From positions 248,001-312,000 of the forward strand of contig JADKAQ010000001.1 of NCBI GenBank assembly GCA_016719105.1: a DNA stretch of 64,000 bases. Direction: 5' to 3'. This document shows positions 45,424-54,621 of the stretch, piece after piece (within the stretch, counting starts at the first letter, position 1; each line of letters starts with the position of its first letter). Origin of the DNA: Gemmatimonadota bacterium. Its GTDB lineage: Bacteria > Gemmatimonadota > Gemmatimonadetes > Gemmatimonadales > Gemmatimonadaceae. The notes under the pieces are model-generated. The model was not told the origin of the DNA, searched no databases, and saw only the letters and a program-made list of their open reading frames with translations. The position numbers were made by a program, and so were the translations under genes.

Positions 45424-46215
45424 ATGACTGAGACGGCAATCCTGCACGAGGTGTCGGGAGGGGTGATGCGCATCACCCTGAACCGCCCGGACGTGCTCAA
45501 CTCGTTCCACATGGCGATGGGCCGTCAGTTGCAAGACGTGCTCGACCGTGCGGCGGACGACGGCGCGGTGCGCGCGGTGCTGCTCACCGGCGCGGGGCGT
45601 GCGTTCTGCGCCGGCCAGGACCTGGGGGCGGTGTCGCTCGACGACCCGGCGGGGCTCCCCGACCTGGGCGACGTGGTGCGCGAACTCTGGAATCCCATCG
45701 TGCGCCGGTTGCGGCAGCTGGAGAAGCCGGTGGTGGCGGCGGTCAACGGCGTCGCGGCGGGGGCGGGGGCCAACCTGGCGCTGGCGTGCGACATCGTCCT
45801 CGCGTCGCGATCGGCGTCGTTCATCCAGGCGTTCAGCAAGCTGGGGATCATTCCGGACAGCGGAGGGACCTTTTTCCTTCCGCGCCTCGTGGGGATGGCG
45901 CGGGCGACGGCCCTGACCTTCCTGGCCGAAAAGGTGTCGGCGCAACAGGCGGCGGAGTGGGGGATGATCTGGCGGGTCTGCGAACCGGAGGCGCTGATGG
46001 CGGAAGCGGAGGCGCTGGCGCTGCAGCTGGCGACGCAGCCCACGCGTGGCTTCGCCCTCACGAAGCAGGCGCTCAACGCGTCCGTGACCCACGATGTGGT
46101 CGCCCAGCTCGAGGTCGAGGAACAGCTGCAACGTGCTGCCGGGCGCACGCGCGACTTCGTGGAGGGGGTGCGCGCCTTCCGCGAGAAGCGGGCACCGGAG
46201 TTTCGCGGTGAGTAA
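45424..46215 (+). CDS. paaG: 1,2-Epoxyphenylacetyl-CoA isomerase PaaG
   Basis: 263 residues, crotonase fold. Isomerises the epoxide to the oxepin in phenylacetate degradation. Oxyanion motif RAFCAGQDLG, GAGANLALACDIV, and AFSKLGIIPDSGG with Asp145, the PaaG catalytic acid. The fit to PaaG is better than to a general hydratase because Glu of GGGxE is replaced (GAGAN). Starts a five-gene block; paaH begins inside its last codons (8-base overlap). Confidence 0.92.
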   Translation: MTETAILHEVSGGVMRITLNRPDVLNSFHMAMGRQLQDVLDRAADDGAVRAVLLTGAGRAFCAGQDLGAVSLDDPAGLPDLGDVVRELWNPIVRRLRQLEKPVVAAVNGVAAGAGANLALACDIVLASRSASFIQAFSKLGIIPDSGGTFFLPRLVGMARATALTFLAEKVSAQQAAEWGMIWRVCEPEALMAEAEALALQLATQPTRGFALTKQALNASVTHDVVAQLEVEEQLQRAAGRTRDFVEGVRAFREKRAPEFRGE

Positions 46216-47416
46216 CGCCACGGGCGGTGCCGCCGAGACGGCGGACGGGATGGTGGTCGGCGTGGTCGGTGCCGGCGCCATGGGCTCGGGGATCGCGCAG
46301 GTCGCGCTGGCGCGCGGGCATCGCGTGCTCCTGACCGATGCCGTGTATGCGACCGTACGCCGGGCGCAGGAGGCGATCGCCGCCGGCCTTGCGCGGGAGG
46401 TGGAGAAGGGGCGCATGACGGCCGAGGCGCGCGACGCGGCACTGGCGCGCTTGCAGCTGGTGGAACCCGACCATGGCGTCGGCCCGTTCCGCGAGTGCGG
46501 GATCGTGATCGAGGCGATCGTCGAGAAGCTCGAAGTGAAGCAGGCGACGTTCCGGGCCATCGAACTCGTCGTCGCGCACGACTGCATTCTCGCGACCAAC
46601 ACGTCGTCGCTGTCGGTGGCGTCGATCGGCGGCGGGTGCGCGTCGCCCGAACGGGTCGTGGGCGTGCACTTCTTCAATCCGGCGACGGTGATGCCGCTCG
46701 TGGAGATCGTTCCCGGTGTGCGCACCGATCCTGCGGTGGTCGAGCGGGCGACGCGACTGGTGACGTCGTGGGGGAAGGTGACGGTGCGCGCGGCTGACAC
46801 GCCGGGCTTCATCGTCAATCGCATCGCGCGCCCGTTCTACGGCGAGGCGCTGCGCATGCTCGAGGAGGGGGTCGCCGACGTCGCGACGATCGACTGGGCG
46901 ATGAAGACGATCGGCGGCTTCCGTATGGGACCGTTCGAGCTGATGGACTTCATCGGCCATGACGTGAACTACATAGTGACGGAGAGCGTCTGGACGTCGA
47001 TGTACTACGACGCGCGCTATCGCCCGTCCCTCACGCAGAAGCGCCTGCTCGAGGCGGGGCTGCTCGGACGCAAGCGGGGGCGCGGCTTCTACGACTACAC
47101 CGACGGGGCCACGTCGCCGGCGCCGGTCAAGGACGAGACGCTGGGGACGATCATCTTCCGGCGCACGCTGGCGATGCTGGTCAACGAGGCGGCCGACGCA
47201 CTCTACCTGCGAATTGCCACCGCGGCCGACATCGAGCTGGCGATGACCAAGGGGGTCAACTACCCCAAGGGGTTGCTGGCCTGGGGGAACGAGATCGGGC
47301 TCGAGAAGCTGCTGGAGCATCTCGAGGCGCTGCAGGCCGAGACGGGGGAGGATCGCTATCGCCCGTCGCCGCTGCTGCGCCGCATGGTGCGCAACGCCGA
47401 CCGCTTCGCCCTATGA
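46208..47416 (+). CDS. paaH: 3-Hydroxyacyl-CoA dehydrogenase (PaaH-type)
   Basis: 402 residues. NAD-binding loop VVGAGAMGSGIAQVA, dimer/catalytic region EAIVEKLEVKQ, ATNTSSLSV and GVHFFNPATVMPLVEI (catalytic His), PGFIVNRIARPFYGEAL, and a second C-terminal dehydrogenase domain (FRRTLAMLVNEAADAL). It oxidises 3-hydroxyadipyl-CoA. The start is GTG 46208, overlapping paaG; no ATG in phase suits. Its stop overlaps the paaI ATG (ATGA). Confidence 0.93.
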   Translation: MSNATGGAAETADGMVVGVVGAGAMGSGIAQVALARGHRVLLTDAVYATVRRAQEAIAAGLAREVEKGRMTAEARDAALARLQLVEPDHGVGPFRECGIVIEAIVEKLEVKQATFRAIELVVAHDCILATNTSSLSVASIGGGCASPERVVGVHFFNPATVMPLVEIVPGVRTDPAVVERATRLVTSWGKVTVRAADTPGFIVNRIARPFYGEALRMLEEGVADVATIDWAMKTIGGFRMGPFELMDFIGHDVNYIVTESVWTSMYYDARYRPSLTQKRLLEAGLLGRKRGRGFYDYTDGATSPAPVKDETLGTIIFRRTLAMLVNEAADALYLRIATAADIELAMTKGVNYPKGLLAWGNEIGLEKLLEHLEALQAETGEDRYRPSPLLRRMVRNADRFAL

Positions 47417-47868
47417 CCGCTTCGACCAACGATCCGCAGCGACTTGCCGAGCGGGTGGTGGAGGGGATGATGGCCACCGACGCGCTCAGCCGGTGGCTGG
47501 GACTGGAGGTCGTCGCGGTGGCGCCGCGGCACGCGACCTGTCGCATGACCGTACGCCCCGAGATGGTGAACGGCTTTGGCGTGGCGCACGGCGGGATCGT
47601 CTTCTCGCTCGCCGACTCGGCCTTTGCCTGCGCGTGCAACACCCACGGCACGGTGACCGTGGCGGTGGACAACACGATCACCTATCCCGCGGCGATCCAC
47701 CCCGGCGACGTGCTGACGGCGGTCGCCGACGAAGAAGCGGGCTCCAATCGACTGGGCTACTATCGCGTGGTGGTGACCAACCAGCACGACCGCGTGGTGG
47801 CGCTCTTCAAGGGGACCGCGTACAAGACGTCGCGCCCTCACTTTCCCGACGAGACCAGCCATGCGTGA
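47413..47868 (+). CDS. paaI: Hydroxyphenylacetyl-CoA thioesterase PaaI
   Basis: 151 residues, hotdog fold. The motif GFGVAHGGIVFSLADSAFA carries the catalytic Asp and the HGG turn of PaaI-type thioesterases. It rescues CoA from dead-end intermediates. It overlaps paaH by 4 bases and paaJ by 8 bases. Confidence 0.94.
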   Translation: MTASTNDPQRLAERVVEGMMATDALSRWLGLEVVAVAPRHATCRMTVRPEMVNGFGVAHGGIVFSLADSAFACACNTHGTVTVAVDNTITYPAAIHPGDVLTAVADEEAGSNRLGYYRVVVTNQHDRVVALFKGTAYKTSRPHFPDETSHA

Positions 47869-49075
47869 TGCCTTCATCGTCGACGGCGTACGGACGCCGA
47901 TCGGCTCCTTTGCCGGCGCCCTGAGCGGCGTGCGTCCCGACGACCTGGCGGCGCTCACGATCCGCGAGCTGCTGCGCCGTCAGTCGCGCGTGGAGGGCGA
48001 GAAGATCGTCGACGTGATCCTCGGCTGCGCGAACCAGGCGGGCGAGGACAACCGCAACGTGGCGCGCATGGCGTCGCTGCTGGCGGGACTCCCGACCAGC
48101 GTCCCCGGGGAGACGGTGAACCGGCTGTGCGCCTCGGGGCTGAGTGCGGTGGCCAACGCGGCCCGTGCGGTCAAGCTCGCCGAGGGCGGGCTCTACATCG
48201 CCGGTGGCGTGGAGAGCATGTCGCGCGCGCCGTACGTGATGTCGAAGGCGACGACCCCCTTCGCCCGCGACGCGCAGCTCTTCGATACGTCGCTGGGTTG
48301 GCGCTTCGTGAATCCGGCGATGAAGGAGCAGTACGGGATCGACGCGATGGGGCAAACGGCCGAGAACGTGGCCGACCAGTGGAAGATCTCTCGCGAGGAC
48401 CAGGACGCGTTCGCGTTGCGCTCGCAGCAGAAGGCGGCGGCCGCGCGCGAGGGCGGGCGATTCGTGGAGGAGATCGTCCCGGTGCAGGTGCCCGGGGCCA
48501 AGCGCGGGACGACGGCGGAGGTGGCGGCCGACGAGTTCATCCGCCCCGACACGACGCTCGAAGGGCTGGCCCGGCTCAAGCCGGCCTTCCGCACCGACGG
48601 CAAGGGGTCGGTCACCGCCGGGAACTCGTCGGGGATCAACGACGGGGCGTGCGCGCTGCTGCTCGCGTCGGAGCCGGCGTGCAAGGAGGAGGGGCTGTCA
48701 CCCATCGCGCGGGTCGTGGCGGCCGGCGCGGCCGGTGTGGAGCCGCGCATCATGGGCATCGGACCGGTCCCGGCCACGCAACTGGTGATGCAGCGCTCCG
48801 GTCTGTCGATCGATGAGATGGACGTGATCGAACTCAATGAGGCGTTCGCCGCGCAGGGCCTGGCCGTCCTGCGCGAGCTCGGCGTGGCCGACGACGATCC
48901 GCGGGTGAACCCGAACGGCGGCGCGATCGCGCTCGGTCACCCGTTAGGCATGTCGGGGGCGCGGCTGGCGCTCACCGCGGCGCGCGAGCTGCAGCGGACG
49001 GGGAAGCGGTATGCGCTGTGCACGATGTGCATCGGGGTCGGGCAGGGGTTCGCGATGATCCTCGAGCGCGCGTGA
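47861..49075 (+). CDS. paaJ: 3-Oxoadipyl-CoA/acetyl-CoA thiolase (PaaJ-type)
   Basis: 404 residues. Thiolase active site Cys90 in NRLCASGLSAV, His in ALGHPLGMSGARL, and the second Cys in CTMCIGVGQG. Cleaves 3-oxoadipyl-CoA to acetyl-CoA and succinyl-CoA, the last carbon-releasing step. ELNEAFAAQGLAV and YGIDAMGQTAENVA match the PaaJ/PcaF branch. Overlaps paaI by 8 bases and shares GTGA with paaY. Confidence 0.94.
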   Translation: MRDAFIVDGVRTPIGSFAGALSGVRPDDLAALTIRELLRRQSRVEGEKIVDVILGCANQAGEDNRNVARMASLLAGLPTSVPGETVNRLCASGLSAVANAARAVKLAEGGLYIAGGVESMSRAPYVMSKATTPFARDAQLFDTSLGWRFVNPAMKEQYGIDAMGQTAENVADQWKISREDQDAFALRSQQKAAAAREGGRFVEEIVPVQVPGAKRGTTAEVAADEFIRPDTTLEGLARLKPAFRTDGKGSVTAGNSSGINDGACALLLASEPACKEEGLSPIARVVAAGAAGVEPRIMGIGPVPATQLVMQRSGLSIDEMDVIELNEAFAAQGLAVLRELGVADDDPRVNPNGGAIALGHPLGMSGARLALTAARELQRTGKRYALCTMCIGVGQGFAMILERA

Positions 49076-49668
49076 TCTACGCCTTCGACGGCATCATCCC
49101 GGTCGTCGACCCGACCGCCTTCGTCCATCCGCAGGCGGTCGTCACCGGGCACGTGACCATCGGGCGCGACGTGTATGTCGGTCCCGGGGCGGCGCTGCGC
49201 GGCGACTGGGGGGCCATCGAGGTCGCCGACGGCTGCAACATCCAGGAGAACTGCACCGTGCACATGTTCCCCGGTGTGACGGTCGTCCTGGAGGAAGGGG
49301 CGCACATCGGGCACGGCGCGATCATCCACGGCGCCCGCATCGGCCGCAACGCCCTGGTGGGGATGAATGCGGTGGTGATGGACAACGCCGTGATCGGCGC
49401 CGGTTGCATCGTCGGCGCCCTCTGCTTCGTCCCCGCCGAGATGCAGGTCCCCGATCGCAAGGTGGTGGTGGGGAATCCGGCGAAGATCGTGAAGGACGTC
49501 TCCGACGAGATGCTCGCCTGGAAGACCGAGGGGACCGCGCTCTACCAGGCGCTCCCGGCGCAGCTGCACGCCACGCTGCAGGGCGTGGATCCCCTGCGTG
49601 AGAAGCCCGCCGGCTGGGGGACGCGCCCGTTCCCCGCGCTCAAGCCCTGGAGCCGCACGAAGGAGTAG
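49072..49668 (+). CDS. paaY: PaaY-type hexapeptide-repeat thioesterase
   Basis: 198 residues, left-handed beta-helix of the gamma-carbonic-anhydrase type: TIGRDVYVGPGAALRGDWG, GCNIQENCTVHMFPG and HIGHGAIIHGARIG hold the metal-site histidines. PaaY acts on 2-hydroxycyclohepta-1,4,6-triene-1-formyl-CoA and similar by-products. The start is the GTG overlapping the paaJ TGA. The last codons (WSRTKE-stop) lie inside the left arm of a long hairpin. Confidence 0.92.
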   Translation: MIYAFDGIIPVVDPTAFVHPQAVVTGHVTIGRDVYVGPGAALRGDWGAIEVADGCNIQENCTVHMFPGVTVVLEEGAHIGHGAIIHGARIGRNALVGMNAVVMDNAVIGAGCIVGALCFVPAEMQVPDRKVVVGNPAKIVKDVSDEMLAWKTEGTALYQALPAQLHATLQGVDPLREKPAGWGTRPFPALKPWSRTKE

Positions 49669-49705
49669 GCCGGGGCCGCGCCGTGGCCTACTCCTTCGTG
49701 CGGCT
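49651..49705. terminator. 21-bp bidirectional terminator overlapping both flanking gene ends
   Basis: A perfect 21-bp stem: 49651-49671 (AGCCGCACGAAGGAGTAGGC plus C) with 49685-49705, loop 13 bases. The left arm holds the last codons and stop of paaY; the right arm reaches into the stop codon of the convergent gamma-glutamyltransferase gene (49704). No T-run follows. Confidence 0.75.
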
Positions 49706-51542
49706 ACCGCTTCGCGCGGCTACCCTTGGCTCGGGGGGCGCTCGCCTTCGAATCCGGTGTGCGCGTGTCGTTGGCTCCGTACGCGGTCCGGGTCGTCGCG
49801 TCGTACCAGATGCTGTGGGCATCACCCTGCGAGCGGACGGGGCCCTGTCGGATGACGTGCCCCATCGCCTCGAGTTCCTGCTTCGTGGAGTCGGGGATCG
49901 CGCCGGCCTCGTAGCGGGTCTCGTCGGGGAGCCACTGATGATGCAGGCGCGGCGCGTCGACGGCGGCGCGCACGGAGAGCTTGAACGCCGTCACCCCCAG
50001 CACGACGTCGAGGACGGTGTTGGGGATCGTGCGACCGCCGGGTGAACCGGTCACCAGGACGAGGGCGCCATCCCGGGCGACGATCGTCGGAGTCATCGAA
50101 CTGAGCATGCGCTTGCCTGGCGCCACCACGTTGGGGGGGGTGCCGATGTCGCCGCGTGTGGACGTGTAGCCGGGCTTCTTGTTGAAGTCCCCCATCTCGT
50201 TGTTGAGGAGGAAGCCGGCCCCGCGCACCACGACCCCCGAGCCGTACCCGCCTTCGAGCGTGTAGGTGACCGAGACCGCGTTGCCCTCGGCGTCGACCAC
50301 CGAGTAGTGGGTGGTCTGCATCGTCTCGCTCGTGCTGACCAGCGACCCGCCTAACGCCACCGAGTTGGAGGCCCGGTTGGGATCGATGCTGCGGGCGAGC
50401 GAGTCGGCGTAGCTCTTGGCGGTGAGGCGGTCGACCGGGATGGGGCCGAAGTCGGGGTCGCCCAGGAAGCGCGCGCGGTCGAGGTAGGCGCGGCGCGCCG
50501 CCTCGATGCGCAGGTGCAGGAAGTCGCTCGACGTGCGCGTGAAGCGCTCGGCGTTGAGCGCCTCGAGCTGGTTGAGCACTTCGAGCAGCACCGTGCCGCC
50601 GGAGCTGGGCGGCCCCATGGCGATGATCTCGTACCCCAGGTAGGAGCCGTGCAGCGGCGGTCGTTCCACGGCGCGGTAGTCGGCCAGGTCCTGCCTCGTG
50701 ATGGCCCCGCCGTGCGCGCGCATCTGGGCGTCGAGGGAGTCGGCGATCCACCCGGTGTAGAAGGCGTCGGCCCCGCTGTCGGCGATGGTGCGCAGCGTGC
50801 GCGCCAGGTCCGGGAGCCGCAGCAGGTCACCGGCACGCCACGGTTTGCCGCCGCGCTTGCCGTACGCCGCGACCGAGGCGGGGAAGGGGGCGAAGGTGGT
50901 GCGCAGCTGTTCGTTGAGGTCCGCGGCCAGCGCACGGGAGAGCGGGAAGCCGCGCGCCGCGAGCTGTGCGGCCGGGAGGACGACGTCGCGCCACCGCAGC
51001 CTGCCTAACGCCTTGTGTGCCATCTCCATCCCCCGCACGGTCCCCGGAACGCCGGGGGCGAGCCAGCCGGAGTCGGTGCGGGCATAGGCGATGGAGCCGT
51101 CGGTGTTGAGGAACATCGTCGCGGAGGCGCTGCGCGGGGCCTTCTCGCGAAAGTCGAACGTCGTCGCCTCGCCGGTCGCCTTGCGCACGACCATGAAGCC
51201 GCCGCCGCCGATGTTCCCGGCCGACGGGTGCGTCACGGCGAGGGCGAAGGCGGTGGCGACGGCGGCGTCGACCGCATTGCCGCCGCGCGCGAGGACGTCG
51301 GCGCCAATGTCGGAGGCGACGTTGGAGACCGAGACGACGATCCCGCGAGTCGAGGCGACGGCGCCGGTGCCGCCGGGGGGGACGCGCGTCGCGGCCGGCA
51401 CGGCGCGTGTTGTCGAGCGGGTGCCCTGCGCCGCCAGCGGGAGGGCGAGCGTCGTCGCGGCGACGAGGAGGGTGACGGCGAGGCGGGGACGCGAGGCGCG
51501 GCGAGCGAGGGCGCCCGACGGGGATCGATGCGGAATCGGCAT
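49704..51542 (-). CDS. ggt: Gamma-glutamyltransferase, periplasmic
   Basis: 612 residues. Signal peptide to about residue 39 (LALPLAAQG). Ntn-hydrolase: the autoprocessing nucleophile is Thr410 in MQTTHYSVVD, with SSMTPTIV and TGSPGGRTIPNTVLDV in the small subunit and NIGGGGFMVVR in the large one. It splits glutathione and gamma-glutamyl peptides in the periplasm. Start ATG 51542 gives a good Arg-rich signal sequence. It sits between paaY and paaZ but on the opposite strand, and has no evident link with the pathway. Confidence 0.94.
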   Translation of the reverse strand: MPIPHRSPSGALARRASRPRLAVTLLVAATTLALPLAAQGTRSTTRAVPAATRVPPGGTGAVASTRGIVVSVSNVASDIGADVLARGGNAVDAAVATAFALAVTHPSAGNIGGGGFMVVRKATGEATTFDFREKAPRSASATMFLNTDGSIAYARTDSGWLAPGVPGTVRGMEMAHKALGRLRWRDVVLPAAQLAARGFPLSRALAADLNEQLRTTFAPFPASVAAYGKRGGKPWRAGDLLRLPDLARTLRTIADSGADAFYTGWIADSLDAQMRAHGGAITRQDLADYRAVERPPLHGSYLGYEIIAMGPPSSGGTVLLEVLNQLEALNAERFTRTSSDFLHLRIEAARRAYLDRARFLGDPDFGPIPVDRLTAKSYADSLARSIDPNRASNSVALGGSLVSTSETMQTTHYSVVDAEGNAVSVTYTLEGGYGSGVVVRGAGFLLNNEMGDFNKKPGYTSTRGDIGTPPNVVAPGKRMLSSMTPTIVARDGALVLVTGSPGGRTIPNTVLDVVLGVTAFKLSVRAAVDAPRLHHQWLPDETRYEAGAIPDSTKQELEAMGHVIRQGPVRSQGDAHSIWYDATTRTAYGANDTRTPDSKASAPRAKGSRAKR

Positions 51543-51684
51543 GGGGAGACGATACCGCGAACGCCGTGGGGCGGCTACCAGACGGTGCACGGGCGCCCCG
51601 TGCTGGGTGCCGCCACGCGCCAGACGACGAACCGGTGGCCCCCCGAGGGGTGCCACCGGTCGACCTGCGTGTCGTGCTGCGGGG

Positions 51685-52203
51685 TTACACCTTCTTCATC
51701 CCCGTGTGGAAGTGTTCGTCGTTCGCGTGCTCCCAGTCCCACGCGCCATCGGGGTGATGCGTTCTCCAGAGGAAGCGCCCCATGACGAAGGCGCCGATGA
51801 TGTTGCCGATCAGCCCGTACAGCCATGCGCCGCCACCGAAGATCGGGTTCTGCGAGGCCAGGCCGGTGAGGTTGAGCAGGATCAGTTCAAGGACGACGAC
51901 CAGCATGATCAGGCCGAAGGCCAGCGATGGCTTCCTTTCAGCACCGTTGTACAGCCAACTCGCGACCATGCCGATGCCGATGACACCGATGTAGAGCGCC
52001 ACCAACCAGGTGACGATGTGTGCCCCGAAGCCGCGCCCGCCGAAGCCGGCGCCTAACGCCTCGTAGATCCACGCCCCGATCAGCGCCCCCGTGACGCCGA
52101 TCCGGTCGGTGAACGCGTCGACGGCGAGGGTCCACCCGGCAATCGCGGTGGCCCCGAGAGCGCCGGCCATTACGCCCTCACGGAGTGGATTGCGACTCAG
52201 CAT
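51685..52203 (-). CDS. Hypothetical membrane protein
   Basis: 172 residues with about four hydrophobic segments (AGALGATAIAGWTLAVDAF; ALIGAWIYEALGAGF; VTWLVALYIGVIGIGMVASWL; FGLIMLVVVLELILLNL; WLYGLIGNIIGAFVMGRFLW), the third and fourth longest. The charged tail (HHPDGAWDWEHANDEHFH) is probably cytoplasmic and could bind a metal. ATG 52203 follows an AGGAGG box at 6 bases, the best ribosome-binding site in this part. I do not recognise the family. Confidence 0.7.
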   Translation of the reverse strand: MLSRNPLREGVMAGALGATAIAGWTLAVDAFTDRIGVTGALIGAWIYEALGAGFGGRGFGAHIVTWLVALYIGVIGIGMVASWLYNGAERKPSLAFGLIMLVVVLELILLNLTGLASQNPIFGGGAWLYGLIGNIIGAFVMGRFLWRTHHPDGAWDWEHANDEHFHTGMKKV

Positions 52204-52483
52204 TGAGCCTCCTGATGTTGAGGGGTCCACGGCCCCTCCCGGAGGTCGCCTCCTTCGGGCCACGCGCCGGGAGACACCGCACCTCCACGCTTGTGGTCGG
52301 ACCTCTGCGGCAAAAGAGCGAAGCGCCGACGGCGTCGTACGGGATTCCGCCGCCCCCTGTCCGCCGGAGCGGCAACCCGACCGTTAACTTATCCCGCTCG
52401 GCGTGTCGACCGGAGGCGACTCCTGGTGTCCGCCGGCAGCCGGGAGCGTCCCCGCGCCCCCTCCCTCCACCGCCATTCCCCGC

Positions 52484-54517
52484 ATGCGACTCCAGAACTT
52501 CGCCCTCGGCCAGTGGGTGCAGGGCACCGGATCCGCGACCGATCTCTTCCACGCCGTCACCGGCGACAAGGTGGCCGAAGCGAGCAGCGCCGGTCTCGAC
52601 TTCCAGGCGATGCTCCACTACGCCCGCACCGTCGGCGGCCCCGCGATGCGTCGCCTCACCTTCCATCAGCGCGCGCTGATGCTCAAGGAGGTCGCCAAGT
52701 ACCTCGGCGAGCGAAAGGAGGCGTTGTACGCGCTCTCCACCGCCACCGGGGCCACCAAGGCGGACTCGTGGGTCGACATCGACGGTGGGATCGGGACGTT
52801 CTACGTGTACGCCAGCAAGGGGCGTCGTGAGCTTCCGAACGAGACGTTCTACGTCGATGGCGGTGCGGAGGCGATCTCCAAGGGGGGGACCTTCGTTGGG
52901 CGCCACATCTGCGTCCCGCTGGAAGGGGCGGCGGTGCACATCAACGCCTTCAACTTCCCCGTCTGGGGGATGATGGAGAAGCTCGCGCCGTCGTTGCTGG
53001 CGGGCGTCCCCTGCATCGTGAAGCCGGCCACGCTGACCTCGTACCTGACCGAGGCGGCGTTCCGCATGATCGTCGAGTCGAAGATCCTCCCCGAGGGCGC
53101 CATCCAGCTCATCTGCGGGAGCGCGGGCGACCTGCTCGACCATCTCGAGTGCCAGGACGCCGTCGCCTTCACCGGGTCGGCGTCGACAGGGCGGATGCTC
53201 AAGGAGTCGAAGCGCGTGGTGCACAACGCGGTGCGCTTCAACATGGAGGCCGACTCGCTCAACTGCTCCATCCTTGGCCCCGATGCGGTCCCCGGCACCG
53301 AGGAGTTTGACCTCTTCGTCAAGGAGGTCGTGCGGGAGATGACGTCGAAGGCGGGGCAGAAGTGCACCGCCATCCGCCGCACGATCGTCCCCGACAACGT
53401 GATGGGCGACGTGATCGCCGCGCTGCGCAAGCGGCTGGGCGACGTGAAGGTGGGCGACCCCACCGCCGAGGGGGTGAAGATGGGGCCCCTCGCCGGACGC
53501 GCGCAGGTGCGTGAGGTGGGCAAGGCGGCCGAGGGGATTCGCGCGGGAGCCGAGGTCGTCTTCGGCGGTGCACTCGGTGCGCTGGTCAACGCCGACGCCG
53601 AGAAAGGGGCGTTCTATCCCATCACGCTGCTCGCCTGCAACACACCGTTTGCCAACTCGGCACCGCACGACATCGAGGCGTTCGGCCCGGTCAACACGGT
53701 GATGCCGTACGCCACCGTCGACGACGCCATCGCGCTGGCGCGCCTGGGGAAGGGGTCGCTCTGCGGGTCGCTCTTCACCGCCGACCACCGGGTAGCGCGC
53801 GACATCGTCCTGGGGACGGCGGCGTACCACGGCCGGCTCTACGTCGCCAATCGGCACAGCGCGAAGGAGGCGACGGGGCACGGATCGCCGCTTCCGCACC
53901 TGGTGCACGGGGGGCCAGGGCGCGCGGGGGGCGGTGAGGAGATGGGGGGGATGCGCGGCGTGATGCACTACATGCAGCGCACGGCGGTGCAGGGGGCGCC
54001 GGAGACCATCACCCGCATCACGAATGAGTGGATTCCGGGTGCCAACCAGCCCACCGACCGCATCCACCCCTTCCGGAAGTACTTCGACGAGTTGGAGATC
54101 GGCGACTCGCTCACCACGCATCGCCGCACGGTGACCGAGACCGACATCGTCAACTTCGCTGGCCTGAGCGGCGACCACTTCTACGCCCACATGGACGAGA
54201 TCGCGGCGAAGGAGTCGATCTTCGGGAAGCGGGTGGCGCACGGCTACTTCGTCATCGCCGCCGCGGCTGGGTTGTTCGTCGACCCGGCGCCCGGACCGGT
54301 CCTGGCCAACTACGGCATGGAGAACCTGCGATTCACCAAGCCGGTCTATGCCGGGGATACGATCCAGGTGAAGCTCACCTGCAAACAGAAGACGCTGAAG
54401 GAGACACCGGCCGATGGCGTCCCGCAGGGGGTGGTGGCGTGGGACGTGTGTGTCAACAATCAGGAGGGCGAGATGGTCGCGACGTACACCATCCTGACCC
54501 TCGTCGCCCGACAGTAG
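52484..54517 (+). CDS. paaZ: PaaZ: oxepin-CoA hydrolase / 3-oxo-5,6-dehydrosuberyl-CoA semialdehyde dehydrogenase
   Basis: 677 residues, bifunctional. Residues 1-520: aldehyde dehydrogenase with Cys294 (GQKCTAIRR), Glu256 (NMEADSLN) and FTGSASTGR. Residues 535-677: MaoC-type hydratase with the Asp/His pair in GLSGDHFYAHMD and GKRVAHGYFVIAAAAG. Opens the oxepin ring and oxidises the aldehyde. ATG 52484 is the first start that gives the conserved MRLQNF beginning; in-phase codons upstream are Pro-rich. It stands alone, 2.8 kb from paaY. The short AT-rich stretch GTTAACTTATCC (52382-52393) is a likely promoter part. Confidence 0.95.
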   Translation: MRLQNFALGQWVQGTGSATDLFHAVTGDKVAEASSAGLDFQAMLHYARTVGGPAMRRLTFHQRALMLKEVAKYLGERKEALYALSTATGATKADSWVDIDGGIGTFYVYASKGRRELPNETFYVDGGAEAISKGGTFVGRHICVPLEGAAVHINAFNFPVWGMMEKLAPSLLAGVPCIVKPATLTSYLTEAAFRMIVESKILPEGAIQLICGSAGDLLDHLECQDAVAFTGSASTGRMLKESKRVVHNAVRFNMEADSLNCSILGPDAVPGTEEFDLFVKEVVREMTSKAGQKCTAIRRTIVPDNVMGDVIAALRKRLGDVKVGDPTAEGVKMGPLAGRAQVREVGKAAEGIRAGAEVVFGGALGALVNADAEKGAFYPITLLACNTPFANSAPHDIEAFGPVNTVMPYATVDDAIALARLGKGSLCGSLFTADHRVARDIVLGTAAYHGRLYVANRHSAKEATGHGSPLPHLVHGGPGRAGGGEEMGGMRGVMHYMQRTAVQGAPETITRITNEWIPGANQPTDRIHPFRKYFDELEIGDSLTTHRRTVTETDIVNFAGLSGDHFYAHMDEIAAKESIFGKRVAHGYFVIAAAAGLFVDPAPGPVLANYGMENLRFTKPVYAGDTIQVKLTCKQKTLKETPADGVPQGVVAWDVCVNNQEGEMVATYTILTLVARQ

Positions 54518-54621
54518 CCCGAGACGGGCTGCGGGGCGGCGTCCGTCCCGTCGGCGTTCTCCCCGAGCGCCGCCGCTCGCTGTATCGTTCGCCACAGCCT
54601 TTGCGCGACAGGATGGGAGTC

